Assembly (NCBI GenBank): GCA_905160935.1 | Contig: CAJHZI010000433.1 | Location: 248,001 to 312,000, forward strand | Source: Enchytraeus crypticus | Taxonomy: Eukaryota; Annelida; Clitellata; Enchytraeida; Enchytraeidae | Length of the DNA stretch: 64,000 nt | Direction: 5' to 3' | Shown: piece after piece, positions 1 through 14,477 of the stretch | Layout of the letters: each line of letters begins with the position of its first letter | Position numbering within the stretch: the first letter of the stretch is position 1 | The notes under the pieces: model-generated | What the model was told of the DNA's origin: nothing | The model's input: only the letters and a program-made list of their open reading frames with translations | Database searches by the model: none | Position numbers and translations under genes: made by a program

Positions 1-220
1 CGTTGACTGATATTTCGGTTACGATTTGATATAATAATAATATTATTGCGGCGTCTGTGAAATTATCTTGTGGCTAGGAACCGGACGCTAAATTCTTGTT
101 GATTGATTGATTGACTATTGAAATATTTTTCATAGAATTTGTTTTATAAAAATTTTAAATTCTTAAAACTAAGAACTGATTTAGTAGAAAGCTTAATTGA
201 TTGATTGATATATTTAATAG

Positions 221-350
221 GTGCAGAACTGTCATGTCTGCAGTATCCGGATGATAAAAGCCTATCTGGCACTGAGCCAATTCGTTGGGCTGCCGTATCA
301 GACCGTGTCATTGCCTCTTTCGCTGATGATCTACTCACGCATGTTTCTAG
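221..350 (+). CDS. HTT: HTT exon 1 of window
   Basis: Begins after acceptor ...atttaatag with the last two bases of a split codon and encodes [17 protein letters not shown]... to [11 protein letters not shown]. The arginine codon is split AG|A over the next junction. Similarity to human huntingtin is weak here but the following exon joins in frame at the matching place (human FSHLLKVINICAHVLDD). The acceptor is less certain than most. Confidence 0.7.
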
Positions 351-3300
351 GTGTTGTATATTTCTGTTAGATACTATATATTTTCTTTGAATATCGCTGC
401 CTTTTTATTAATGACTTGACTTTAAATAATTATTTCATTGTTTCTGAATATATATTTTGCTTCTGAGATCAATTCATTTTGTTAACTGATATTGACCCAA
501 TGAATTTCCATTTTTAAATGTGCCTCAGTTTTACTTGAGCATCAAAAGGTTGAAAAAGAAAATCTCTGAGAATCTGTTGTCTTTTCAGAGTACACAAGCA
601 ACCAGAAGTAATTGTCAACAGCAGATCTTGGTTGCTGGCACTGTAATTAATAACTAAAATCTAAGTAAACATGAACGTATTCATACACTGTTTGAACTAA
701 AATTTAGCATTTTTAGCGGTATTACTGGACATAAGCATCGTAAATGTCGTAAACGTTTTACTATGAGAATAGCACTATGAGAATATCATTATGAGCATTA
801 TGAGCATTATGAGCATTATGAGAATAGCACATTTCATTAAAATTTGTTATACATGCATAATCATCATCATCATCATCATCTTCCCTTAAATCCCAGTTAA
901 ACCAGGGTCGGGATACGAATAGACTTTCTCCAGTCCTCCCTGTCCCACACTATATCATCAGTTAAAAAAAGTTGATATATAATATGCTAATTATAATATA
1001 TAATATGTTTATGGTACTGGCAATAATACTAAACGCACAATAATACTATTAAACCCCATGTTTATAAATGAGCAACACTCTTTCAGATTAACATGTGTCT
1101 AATAATGGTATTCTAGAAATGTTTATTATTATAACTATCGATTATATTTAAGTAGTTCTTTGTAAATAACTACTTTATATTTAAGTAGTCTTTGTGTATT
1201 TTTACTGCTGCTTTGTTGAACAGATTACTGAATATAATCTACCACGTGTTGGATGATCAGACGCCTGGGCCCGCCCCCTCTAAGCCCCTCCTCTCTAACC
1301 TGCCCAACGCCCCCTCGCTCAGCCCAATCAGGCGCAAAGCCAGGATTGGCAGCAAAGAGGAACCGGTGGCTGCTGCAGCATCGTCAGCTGATAAACCATC
1401 AAAGCCTGCTCCTAAAGGTCAGATGTGTTCGTGTATTAGTTAAGTATATCGTGAGGGTATATTTTGGTAATATAAGTAAGTGTATTAGTTATGTATATCA
1501 TACAGATATATGTGGGTAATTTAAGTAAGTGTTTTAGCAAGTATATCGTATAGATATATGTTGGTAAGTTTGTTAGTGTGTTAGTAAGTATATCATACTG
1601 ATATATGTGGTTAAGTATATAAGTAAGTGTGTTACTAAGTATATCATACAGATATATGTGGTAAGTATATAAGTAAGTGTGTTACTAAGTATATCATACA
1701 GATATATGTGGTTAAGTATATAAGTAAGTGTGTTACTAAGTATATCATACAGATATATGTGGGTAAGTATATAAGTAAGTGTGTTACTAAGTATATCGTA
1801 CAGATATATGTGGGTAAGTATATAAGTAAGTGTGTTAGTAAAGAATATAATAGAAATAGATATATGTGGGTAAGTATGTAAGTAAGTGTATTAGTAAGCA
1901 TATCATACAGATATATGTGGGTAAATATATAAGTTAGTGTATTAATCGGTGTATCTTACAGATATACATGTATGTGGGTAAGTATATAAGTAATTATACA
2001 CGTATTAGTAAGTATAACATACATATGGAATAAGTCTGTAGCATGCAGGCAAGTTTTTCCACGGCGGATAATTTTGTTTCAAATCCAGTGCTCGCCGACA
2101 TGCTTTTAGATACCTCAGAATGCTTTAGATGTTATTCAGAAGATATAGTTGTCCACTTATTTCTAGCTTCCATTGATAAAACAAATTATTTTTTATCTAT
2201 TACATATTAATGATAACTTGATGAAGGGCGTATCCCTCATGTGATTGTTCTGAGTGCCTGCTATGAGTGTCTCTATAATCTTCTAGCATTGCCTTTGTTG
2301 AAACATTAACATTTTATGAGGCGTACAAAAATTCTTAAGAAAAGGAAATATGCTACTTTTGTAATATGTTAATTGTTTTTAGGTATGTAACACCATTAAT
2401 ATGTATGTTGCATTATTTGTCTTTATATTGCGTTTTGTAAGTGGTTCGTCACAGAACATGTAATAAAATGTCCTTTTAATAAAGAATATTTGTTATAAAA
2501 TGTTCCATGTTGTAAAGAATACGTTATCGCTTACCTTTATCCACACATGAGGCGCGTCCAGCATCTGACACTCCTGTAAGTTCTTGTCAGACCGTGATCT
2601 CAGGTAGCTTGAATCCTGGGAAGAGACAGAAAGCCAGACGATCCTTTTAATAAGTCGACTAATAGAGGTCAAAAGTGAAGATTGTGACAGACTAGATAGA
2701 AAGATTACACTTCAATACTTTAATAAATTAAATTACAACAAAAGGCTTGTTGTTACTAGTAAGAAGATAGTGATAGTGATTCTGATGTGCAATAAAACTT
2801 AGCGCTAATATTAGTAACTAATATTAGAAGCTCACATTCTTACCATATAACATGACAGTTACGTATAGAATCCTGATTTCACTCAATGACTTCGCATTGG
2901 TTTCTTAGTGGTGTCATTCAATTTTGTTATGGACGATAGTACCATTAGAATTATGAACTGCAGTGTTTATGCAATAAATGTTTGCTTTTATGTGCAATTG
3001 ACACTAGAATATCTGATAACTGTCTGATATAAATTTCTGGTAACTATCTGATATTACGATAGTACCATTAGAATTATAAACTGCAGTGTTTGTGCAATAA
3101 ATTGTTGCTTTTTGTCTTTGATTTTTTTCTGTCACGCTACTTTGCTGTTCTTATGTTGATTATCATTGCTGCTGTGTAGAAGCTCAGAGGGAGGTGGAGA
3201 AAGAAAGAATTCGCAAAGAGGGACTGGGCCAGTTCTACAATCATCCTCACTACATAAAGCTCTACGAAATCCTCAAGGCGGCTTATGCTAGCTACAAGGT

Positions 3301-6300
3301 TAGATTGTAATTCAGTATCTTTTTTAGTATTTAGAAACTCTACCGCGTATCAGATGGTGCGGGATTCAAATCCTGGGCTCGCTCGTCACTGACATCGCTT
3401 TCGAGTGAGGAAACTGACGTTACCCGTAGCTTTACCAGCTTTATCTGTTTTTAATGTCGTACGGTACAGTCTTTATGGTCTTATTCCTATTAATATGAAC
3501 TTTACTTTACTTTGTCTCTACGTCGTGTGTGTAGAGTGATTTTATATAATTGTTAAACTTCGTTTATCTCTTCGTTGCAGATATCACTGGATCTTTCATC
3601 GTCGGAAAAGTTTCTGCAGCTGCTGAAGGTGACGTTGCAGGTTTTAGCGCAGGTGCTAGAGACAGCCAGTGTGGTGGAGATAGGCAAGCATGCTGAGGAA
3701 CTGCTCGGCTACTTCAGAGTTACTATAGTGGAGGAGCCGACTAATTCCATTCTCTGTGTTAGACAGGTCTGAATACCGGCATCTATATAAAACGAATTCT
3801 ATTCTGTGTATTAGACAGGTCTGAATACCAGCCGCTATATTAAACGATTGTTTTGGGGAAACAGGATTGTGCTCTCAGGGAATGACCCCCCTGCCCAGTA
3901 AATGTTAGTCGAAGCTGAGGAAGGCATAGGGGGCCCACCTCGTCGTAAGCAGAATTCCCCCAAGAATAATGGTATATCAAAGGGAATGTTAGACGATTTA
4001 ATGGTCCACTCGTATGTGGACATGGAGAGGAATGCGCAAGATAGAGACGATTGAAGGCGTTATATACCATGGACCTGCCAGTAGGCAGTGCACTAAGAGA
4101 GAGAGAGAGAGATGTAAAACGAATTACTGTTGATAAGTTATTATTGAAGTAGATTGTGTTCTTCCCCGTGTTGTGTCCGGGTCGTTTGAAGAATTTGACC
4201 AACCGGTGACTGCACGTGTCGTAGAAGGCGACTAATGCACTAAGATCCATACCAACGTCAGAAAGGGCATTCGGTGGGTGAGCACCTAGGCTTCAGAAAT
4301 TGCTACAAAAACTTTAACGAAAGCATAATATCCATTCGTATCCCGACCCTGGTTAAACTGGGATTTAAGGGAAGATGATGACGATGATTGTATGCTATGA
4401 TTTTACATTTAGCAGATGGTGAAGTGAAGGACGCTAGTACGCAAATTAATAGATAAAATCCGGTCATTGAGCTAATGAATCTTTTGATAGCTGAGGGTGT
4501 AGACCAACAAGTAACGTCAGTAAATTTCTAAGAGGTCGTGGGATCAATTTTCGTTAGGGCTGATTAAAGAGTAAAAATTTAAAAATTATTGTCTGACAAA
4601 TGGGCCATTTTGTTATGAAAACTATTCGTGTCATATGGCGACATAGACTTTCGATTCGCGTTTCTTAATTCTCTCCAAACACCAAGTTTTGTTCAACTTA
4701 TTGCAGCTGCTGAAAGCTAAAATTACTTCATTTAATATTTCATACAATTCATTGTGTATCACAGATGTCGAAAACTAAAATTACTTCATTTAATAGTTCA
4801 TACATTTCGTGGTGTATCGCAGCTGCTGAAAGCTATATTTGGGACTAACACCGCAGGACAGCTTGAGCCTAGAACCCCGACATCTCCGGTACAGCAGCGT
4901 GCTAGAGGTTGTCTCGGATCACCACGTAAGCAGAATGGTATTTACCACGGCTGTCTCAACGCTCCCTACACTCAGTTCACTCAGTCCCTGGCCGGGGCCA
5001 TGCATCGCGCATCTGCACATGTGCAGGACCAGGAGGAGTCGAACAGGTGTGAATAGAGTGCAATATGATATGATGCAATACAAAACTATACTATATGAGG
5101 CAATGCAATACGATATAATACGTTACAGTGCAGTGCAGTGTATTGCACTGTATTTTAATACAGTACAATGCAGCACAGTGCATTGTACTTCAATACAGAA
5201 CAATGAAGCGCAGTACAGTACACGTCTTTACAGTACAGTGCAAAGTTGTGCAAAACTATGCAGTACAAGTGCAGTGCAGTACAAGTGCAATGCAGTACAA
5301 GTGCAGTGCAGTACTTGTGCAGTGCAGTACAAGTGCAATGTAATGCAGATTAGTACGGTATGAAATGATGCTGTTATATTATAAATCTTCAGATCAGACG
5401 GCATAGCTTCCATTATTGTATCATTTATTCTTCATTAGTTCTCTTTCAGGAATCAATCAATAAATCAATAAGAATTTAACGTCCGGTTCCTCGCCATAAG
5501 GTAATGTCAGGACATCTCTTTCAGACTCTACACAAGCAGGCGCCAAAGCACCACATGATAACGAACGTACAGTAGGAGTCGAAATGATCTCAATCAGTAC
5601 TTTGCAGTGTGTAAGGTTTTACATTTTAAAGTTTTTGTTTAAATTCTTTCACATTAATTGATTATTTTATCAAATAAAGTAAAAGCATTTAAAAGAAAAC
5701 TTTTAAATGTAAATTTTAAAAAATGTAGTTTTTAACTCAGTGGAGGATTAATTCTGTTGTTAAAATAAGAAATTGTGAATACCGTCTATTGATATGATCT
5801 GTCTATATCGTCTATATGAAATAGAGGCTTATTCCGGCGATTTCTAGAAACTCTTTGTATCTGAACGGAAATAATATACATGTACATATGTTCCTAAATG
5901 CTTAATATTATCATTTTTGTATGTACATTCATGTATTGTTTATAGACAAATCTATTTATTCTATATTATGCACAGATTGGGACAAAAAATAATCCCCTAA
6001 CGAAATCTTAATAACTGCGACAGAACTCAAAATATTTCAACAAAATTGTCGGAGCTTCTAGTGGAGGAAAGTCTATATAAATCCTGACAATTTGGCGCAA
6101 AAATATTCAGTATTAGCAAAATTACAGCGTTTCTACGAAAAAAGCGCTAAAATCAATTTGGAATAGTCAGTCGTTCCTCTTTAATTAATGGTCCTAAAAG
6201 GGACTTTTACTTATGATTTCGAGTCATCTATTAAGTAGACGCTCCAAATTACCACCCTCGGCTTGAATGCTTGCCTGCAGTCTTTTTCAAAATGCAAGAA

Positions 6301-9300
6301 TAGCTGGATTGATTGCTTTCTTGCGGCCAGGCCAGGCGTACTATTTCGGTGCGTTATTTTAAAATTTTTGTCTCAGTGCTGCAGCAGCCTAGACAGAGCC
6401 GACTTAGGCCGACGATTGTTGGAGCTGCCAGTGAACTTTGGAGCTTGAAGCACATTTGTACATTTCAGCTGCTCTAACAAATAAAATATTTAAAATTCTC
6501 TCTTGCGTTAAAATTCTTCCAAATTTCGAAGAAAATTCCCGGTACCTTTGTTTAATTAAACCTTGTTAAAATTGATTTTAGCACTTTTCGTAGAAGCGCT
6601 GTAATTTTTTTACTACTGAATATATTTTAACCAAATTTGCAGGATACATGCAGAAATTCCTACTCTAGAAGCTCTAAAATTTTATTTAAATACTTTGAGT
6701 TTTACCAAAGTTATTGAGATTTCGGTAGGGGATTATTTGTATGCCCAGTCTGTTTATTAATCAAATTTTTGGCTTGCGAACATATGCAAATATACAAGAG
6801 TGTACTCTGGACTGCTTTTAAAATAATTATAGCCTTGATGGCCATACGCCAGAGCCATTGACAAGTATGTCCTTTTCACGTCGTTTTTGCATGTTGTACT
6901 ATATTTTTGTGAGTTAGTGAAAAATATATCTAGCTATCTATTGTCGTCATCCTGATTTTTTTCTGATTCGGAAAGGCATCTCGGCATTTGTCAGATAACA
7001 TACTTTAGTATGGCTAAATTGACAGTAATATGTGCGGTTGATAGACATATGTTAAAGAGAAGTAAGTTTGTACTTGATGGACATATGTTAAAGAGAAGTA
7101 AGTTTGTACTTGATGGACATATGTTAAAGAGAAGTAAACTTGTATTTGAGAAGGTATAGTTGACATTGTCGTTGACAATATATGTTGAACAAATAATAAG
7201 AATTGACATAGCAAGAGCTGCTATTTTATTTTTGCTTTACAGGCTTTCCTCATTAATGAATTCTTGCATTACTTAGTCCTACAAGTAGATCCACGTAGAT
7301 CTAGCTCTGTTTCTAGCCTAAAAATTGTGTTGCTCTAGAACAAGTGTGTGCTAATCCTGACAGTCTCCATGTTGAAGCCTAGTTTAATTCCGCAATTATT
7401 AAAGGTGACCATTTTATCATTTAGTTCTAACACTAGAATAGGACTCATTGTAGTGTACAAAAAAGCCAGAGGGTTAAATTTACGTGTAGTTCCATTACCT
7501 GCCTAAATACAATAGTATTTGCCTTACAAAGCTTGTATACCTTTAAGCCTAGTGTAGGCCTAAACCTAGTGTATATGCCTAATGTAGACTGTAACCCATT
7601 GTTGGTCTACATGTATATTAGAGGTTTTATCCTTGTAATTTATTTTTTAGTGTGATTGGCTGGTTAAGGAAGACCGCCGAAAAGAAATTATCCAGTGTAC
7701 TAAAGCAGACGAGCAAAACTGATAGGGTGAGTTCTCTGTTCTACCTAAGATATCGTTGTTATTTGAGTACTGTTGTGTCCGAAGCACTAAAGAATAGGCC
7801 AACCGTTATATACACGTGTTGCAAGAGACGACTAAGCAAGAACTGAGGAAGACAACAGGAAACTACCTCAGGTGTAATTTTTTCTCAAGCTATAAGCTAC
7901 TTAAGGTATGTTTAATATATAACCTTTTGTGAAGTGATTGTGCTGTTGATCTATGAAGTGCTCAATATGGATCCTTCAGCTGGATTTTCCAGAGGTTTTA
8001 GGCTGGCTAAAATAAAATTCGGCTGATATTCAGATTAGCCGCATTTTCTCGTTGAGTAGCACTTTCAGCTATAGTCCGACTGGGAAACTCTAAATAAGGC
8101 TAATAGCTGTATTTGCTATCATATTTAACTACATTTTATACAGTTGCTAACAATATAATTACATTATGGTTTTATGTCCATAAAAGTTGGCATGATCAAA
8201 ATTTATAGCGGATATATTTATAATTTATATCCAAACTAACAGGTAATACAGATGATGATACATGCATTCCATAAATGATGATGAAGAAGAGTCTAGATGA
8301 AATTTAGCTAATTGCGTTAGTTTGTGGTAGACTCCAGCTCACCACTCTTCCAATACTGTAGAACATCCTGTTCTACAGAGGACGAGGATGCTAAATAAAC
8401 TTCTACTTTCAACGGGACCTGTTACAATACCAATTAATACATGATTGTTTATTTTATATACAAAATCTTAATGTTAGAAGGAAAGTGAAAGAGAAAGTGG
8501 CATATAGATAAAAAAAGGTTACTTATTGATCCGTTGTTTGAATTTTCTGCAAGAATTTTGATACACATCACATTTAAGCGTACTAATGGCTAGGAATTAG
8601 AGTTCATTCTTATGAATTCAATTTTGCAGCGCTATTTCTTTAAATTAGAACATAGGCCTGTAAATAATTAAACCAATAATTTAAATTACGTAATCGATTA
8701 AATTAATTTGGCACGGCAATGCTAGGCGGCTCCAATATCTAAACTAAAATATCAGTGACCATTATATCAGTGCCATAGATAATTGATGGTATGAAACAAG
8801 ATTATAGTATACTAGACTGTCTGAAAGCTAGGTGTTGCTATGGTGACACTTGGCCGTGTACTTTCAGACTGGCCGGATATGCCTGAGTGAATTTTAAAGG
8901 TAGCGAAATTCTTCAGCTATTGGAGTTAGCTGTGGTATTCATTTTTCGATATTGACTAGTAGTTATAGATCATTTTTCCATGGGGTCTAATTCTATGTGA
9001 GTTGATGTTTACATTTCCAGTCACTTGTCCTGTGGAGTCGTTGATGGGATGACATTGTACAATTTGAATTTTAAAATTTTGTAATGTAATATATATTAAG
9101 CATTAACTAAGTACGGAAACGGATTTTTAAGTTTAACTTAACTATTTTTATTTTTATTCTGTTATGGTCGTGGTAATAACTATAGTTTTGCCCTAGATTC
9201 CAGGTGGCATGTCGTTTGCTGAGGATTGTTGAGGACACGGGTATTCTAAGGTCTTTAGATATAAATTTGGGATACTGTGTGTAAACTAAGAGCCATAGAG

Positions 9301-12300
9301 GTCAACTGTGTAATGTATTAGAGTAATTAAAGTTTCATAGAGTTCTCGTGTAAAGGGGTAAGGACTTCCTCGTTGGAAAGGGTTACCTGCTGCTCAAGAA
9401 AGTATCTAGAATGTACCCCCACGGGGCGTCGGAGGGTAATCCGGGGCGGAGAGGGGGTGTACCCCACCCCACCCATGGGCGGGGGTTTACCCCACCTCCG
9501 GGGCGGGGGTGTACAATATCACCCCCGGCGCCCGAAGGAGTACCTGCGGGGGTTCCCGGAGGTACTCCACGCCCCAGGCAGTACCCCCCAGGCGGTTAGT
9601 ACTCGGGTGGTACTATTTTTAAAAAATAGTAAATGAAAATATAAAAAATGAAATAGCCAAAGAAATATCCTTACGTGTTTACCAAACATAATTGAGATCT
9701 TTGGTGAAATAAAAAGAATAAAATATTAGCTGTGTTCGCTATTATTTAGACGTCAGTTGCTTCCTACATTCGGTTGTTTGAGCCGCTCGTTATAAAAGCT
9801 CTGAAGCAGTACACAGTGACGAGTCACGTGACGCTGCAGCAACAAGTTCTTGATCTGCTCGCTCAACTCGTCCAGCTGAGGGTCAACTACTGTCTGCTCG
9901 ACTCTGATCAGGTGTGTCCTAGTGTTGAAAGCATTTTACTGTACATTAATTTGGACTGATTTTCTGGATTTTGGAATTTGCACCGTTTTTAGACCTTCCT
10001 TTTGAACGCCGGCTTGATTTAGTCTCCATAGTGCCCGATGTTGTCTTTGATGACTGAACTCTCTAATTGTTGTTGTTATTATTATTATTATTATTATTAC
10101 TACATCTCATCAGGTGTGTCGTAGCGTTGAAAGCATTTTACTGTACGCTCTCATCAGGTGTGTCCTAGCGTTGAAAGCATTTTACTGTTCATTCTCATCA
10201 GGTGTGTCCTAGCGTTGAAAGCATTTTACTGTTCATTCTCATCAGGTGTGTCGTAGTGTTGAAAGCATTTTACTGTACACTCTCATCAGGTGTGTCCTAG
10301 CGTTGAAAGCATTTTACTGTACACTCTCATCAGGTGTGTCGTAACGTTGAAAGCATTTTACTGTACATTCTCATCAGGTGTGTCGTAGTGTCATAGTTCA
10401 ATTACTCTGATCTCTGATAAATGGTGTCCACCGCTCAAGGATATCTGAAGCTGCCAGGATGGTTTTTGTCGCCTCACACCCTCGCTCCCTCTCTCTCCCT
10501 TTCCTTCTCTCTCTGTGACTGTTTTAGTTTTCTCTCTCTTTCTCTCTCTCTTTCTCTCTCTCTGTGACTGCTTTAGTCATTACATACTGATGTTGCTTAC
10601 GGTCGAAGCTTCCTCAATTCCTATAATCGTCCACGTGCAGTGCAATGAAGTTTTGCATCTGAAGCGTTATACCTACCTGTATATACTAGTGTTATACCTA
10701 CTAGTATATTCTAGTTATACCTACCAGTATATTATAGTTATACCTACCAGTATATACTAGTTATACCTACCAGTATTTACTAGTTATACCTACCAGTAAA
10801 TACTAGTTATACCTACCAGTATATTCTAGTTATACCTATCAGTATATTCTAGTTATACCTACCAGTAAATACTAGTTATACCTACCAGTAAATACTAGTT
10901 ATACCTACCAGTATATACTAGTTATACCTACCAGTATATACTAGTTATACCTACCAGTATATTCTAGTTATACCTACCAGTAAATACTAGTTATACCTAC
11001 CAGTAAATACTAGTTTTACCTACCAGTATATACTAGTTATACCTACTAGTAAATACTAGTTAAAGTTATAGCTTGATTGGTTACAGCCGTATAAATCGAT
11101 ACTTGAATTATTATAATTGAATATGCTTTGTATAATTTTTGCCATTTATAGATATTCGTTGGATATGTCATCAAGCAATTTGAATACATAGAAGAAGGTC
11201 AAATGAGGTAGTTTCAAGTTTTGACATACAATACTGTATTAATTACCATTTATTTATTTCTATATTGCGGAAAGTATGTTTTCATCTGTGTTAATTTAAT
11301 GAATTTTTTATTTTGTCTAGTTATTCAAATAGAACAACGAACGTGCTTACAGAGTTTGCCTGCCTTTCCCTTATTATTAGTAATATTTTATTATATTATT
11401 AATAAGGGGATTTAGTTGTTTTAGCGCAATTGAAGCTAAAAGATACAGATTAAAAAATAACCTTCCGACAGCCTGAGGTTATTGTGCAATGCTGTTGGTA
11501 ACTGCACATTCGAATGCGTTAGCTTATCCAAGTACTAACCGAGCCCAAAGTTGCTTAACTTCGAAGTTTACAACATGCTTGCTCTTTCAAGTGCGCTAAA
11601 CCCCGCCCCCGAAGATCTGTGGGATTTCAAAAGTAGCTATGGGTAGTGTGTTGTTAATTAAAATATATGGCCTTCAAGACATGTTACAAAAATCAGCTTA
11701 CTTACGATTAATTACGATCAATTACGACCAATAATGATGTAAAACTAACAAATATTTAAATGCAAAAGCAAAATTTAACTTCAGTTTCCTTTTCGATAAC
11801 ATATATTAGTGACGGCTAGAGGACCGAATTTGAACCGTGCACCTAATGATCTGCTGTTGAACAACTTGCCAACAAGCCTAACTTTATTTATTTGTTGCTT
11901 AGAATTTCTCGTCTCTTTGGTTTCTCTGATCTGAATTCAGTTATATCTAGAAATAACTCATCGGTGTTATGTTATAGATACTGTATTTTATATTTGTTAA
12001 TATCATTGTGTATAGATACTGTATTTTATATAAAATTATACAAATATATTAACATATTTTGTTAATATCTTTGTGTACAGACAGTATATTATCATTCTTG
12101 TGAATGCTATAGTAAAAAAAACTGAAGAGAGATTAAATTAAGATGCTGTTGCCTTTAGAAGGAAATTATAATTTTTTCCGCCATTTTTCTATGCAGGAAC
12201 TCTGATCAGCTGATCAGTCATATGTTCAACTTCCTCGTTCTTCTTTCATACGAGAAGTATCACAGCAAGGTCGTCATCGCTCTGCCCAAGGTCATTCAGC

Positions 12301-12980
12301 TCTGCGATGGTATCATGGCTAGCGGACAGGACCCGGCCACTCATGGTATTATAATTTACACTTTCATTTAACTATCTCTCTTAATGCACTGCCTACTGGC
12401 AGGTCCATGGTATATAACGCCTCCACTCATCTCTATCTTCTGTTTTCCTCTTCAGGCTCACATACGAGTGGATATTTAAATAATCTATAAAATTGCTTTT
12501 TATATACCATTATTATTTATGACGAGGTGGGCCTCCTATGCCTTCCTCAGCTTCGACTAACAGTTACTGGGCCGGGGCTTCATTTCCTGAGAAAACTATC
12601 CTGTTTACCCCACATTGTTTCATTTAACTAGTTTACTTAAATACAAGTATTGCTCACTATGGGGTTTGGAGTGTGATTTTCTATCCTAGTATTTATGCAA
12701 CATATTATTAATTAATTTATTATTTATTAATTATTTTAATTAATTAGAATCGAGTTGAATACTAATTATAATTATTATTGTTGAGTTGAAAAAGAGTTGG
12801 CTAGGACACATTCTAAGGGGAGAAAGTCTATTAAAAGAAGAAGGTAGATGGAAAGAAGGAGAGGCAGAGGCAGGCCGAGATTAGGTATGTTAGAAGATTT
12901 AAAGACCCCTCATATGTGGACATGAAGAGGTAAGCGGAAGACAGCGTTATAAATCATGGACCTGCCAATTGGCAGTGCAC

Positions 12981-13016
<36 letters not shown>

Positions 13017-14435
13017 AGTATTGAGTTATAAAACTGCACTTACTGAGTCGGACTCGAAATTCAGATGTCATACATAACTGTTAAAACAGTTAGTCTTCTT
13101 ATTACTATCAAAGAGATTAACGAGATGTCATGGCGATAGGGATAATATTTTAGCAAAAGATACGTATAATTTTGTAAGTAGGCCTATACATATTTACAGA
13201 TCAGATACCTATTTCCATATTCAAAAATTAAAAATCCTTCCCTTTGGAAATCTCGTTCATTCAGTATGATTGTAACTAATCTTGCAGCTTCTGACAAGCA
13301 TCTACTAACAATATACTATGTAATTAACGTCCATTTCAACATCGGATAACGATATCAAGGATATTGAAGAGTGATAGAGAGCCTGTTACCGGACTCGGAG
13401 ACATTAAATTATTAATATAATAGTTGTTTCTTTCAACAAACTCCAAAAAGCTAACTATCAGTTTTTGCAGCGAAAGATTTGGGTTCATCTCGGAGGATTT
13501 AGTGTCAATTGAGGATTAAATGTTGGATAGGCAACGAGCTACTCTAGCCCTCCATCTCTGTGGGTTCTACCCTCGTTCTGTGTGGGTTCTAACCCTTCGT
13601 CTCTGTGGGTTCTAACCCTCCATTTCTGTGGGTTCTAACCCTTCATCTCTGTGGGTTCTATCCCTCCATCTCTGTGGGTTCTATCCCTCCATATCTGTGG
13701 GTTCTAACCCTCCATCTCTGTGGGTTCTAGCCCTTTATCTCTTTGGGTTCTATCCCTCCATCTCTGGGTTCTAACCCTTCATCTTTGTGGGTTCTAACCC
13801 TTCATCTCTGTGGGTTCTAGCCCTTCATCTCTTTGGGTTCTATCCCTCCATCTCTGTGGGTTCTAACCCTTCATCTCTGTGGGTTCTAACCCTTCATCTC
13901 TGTGGGTTTTAGCCCTCCATCTTTGTAGGTTCTAACCTTTCATCTCTGTGGGTTCTAACCCTCCATCTCTGTGGGTTTTAGCCCTCCATCTCTGTGGGTT
14001 TTAGCCCTCCATCTCTGTGGGTTCTAGCCCTCCATCTCTGTGGGTCGCCTATTTTAGAGCAATAAGTATTGTATATTGTATTTTTGACTTATATAGAAGC
14101 TAACGAAATTGAGGGCGGGGTCAAAGTAAGATTTATCCATTTGATATCGAGTGTCAATATGATATAAACAAGTGTCGACTGGTGTTGGCATTTGTCTTGT
14201 ATTATGCGTAGCTCAGTTGGCTGTCGTCAGCTTGGTATGATGCTAACTAATGTTAAATAAGTCAACTATTTCAATATAATTACTGTTCTATTGTAGCAAT
14301 ACCTGGTCTGCAGTGTTTGGTTCACGATTTGTTCATAATGCGCGGTACCAATAAATCAGATTTGAGTAAGGATTTGGATACACAGAGAGAGGTGGTCATC
14401 TCAATGTTGCTTCGTCTTCTGCAACATAGCCAGGT

Positions 14436-14477
<42 letters not shown>

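Noticed and set aside
1644..1901. Minus-strand hydrophobic Leu/Tyr/Thr-rich open frame
   Set aside because: A translation of the 50-bp minisatellite; repeats in period with the array.
4839..5363. 174-codon open frame at 4839
   Set aside because: It runs in a different frame over exon 5 and into the TGCAGTACAA repeat; the HTT frame is the one with family similarity.
5228..5413. Cys/Leu/Thr-rich minus-strand open frame
   Set aside because: Translation of the TGCAGTACAA repeat.
9373..9636. Gly/Pro-rich 87-codon protein in the GC island
   Set aside because: Open frames arise from GC-rich low complexity in several frames at once; no start or family support.
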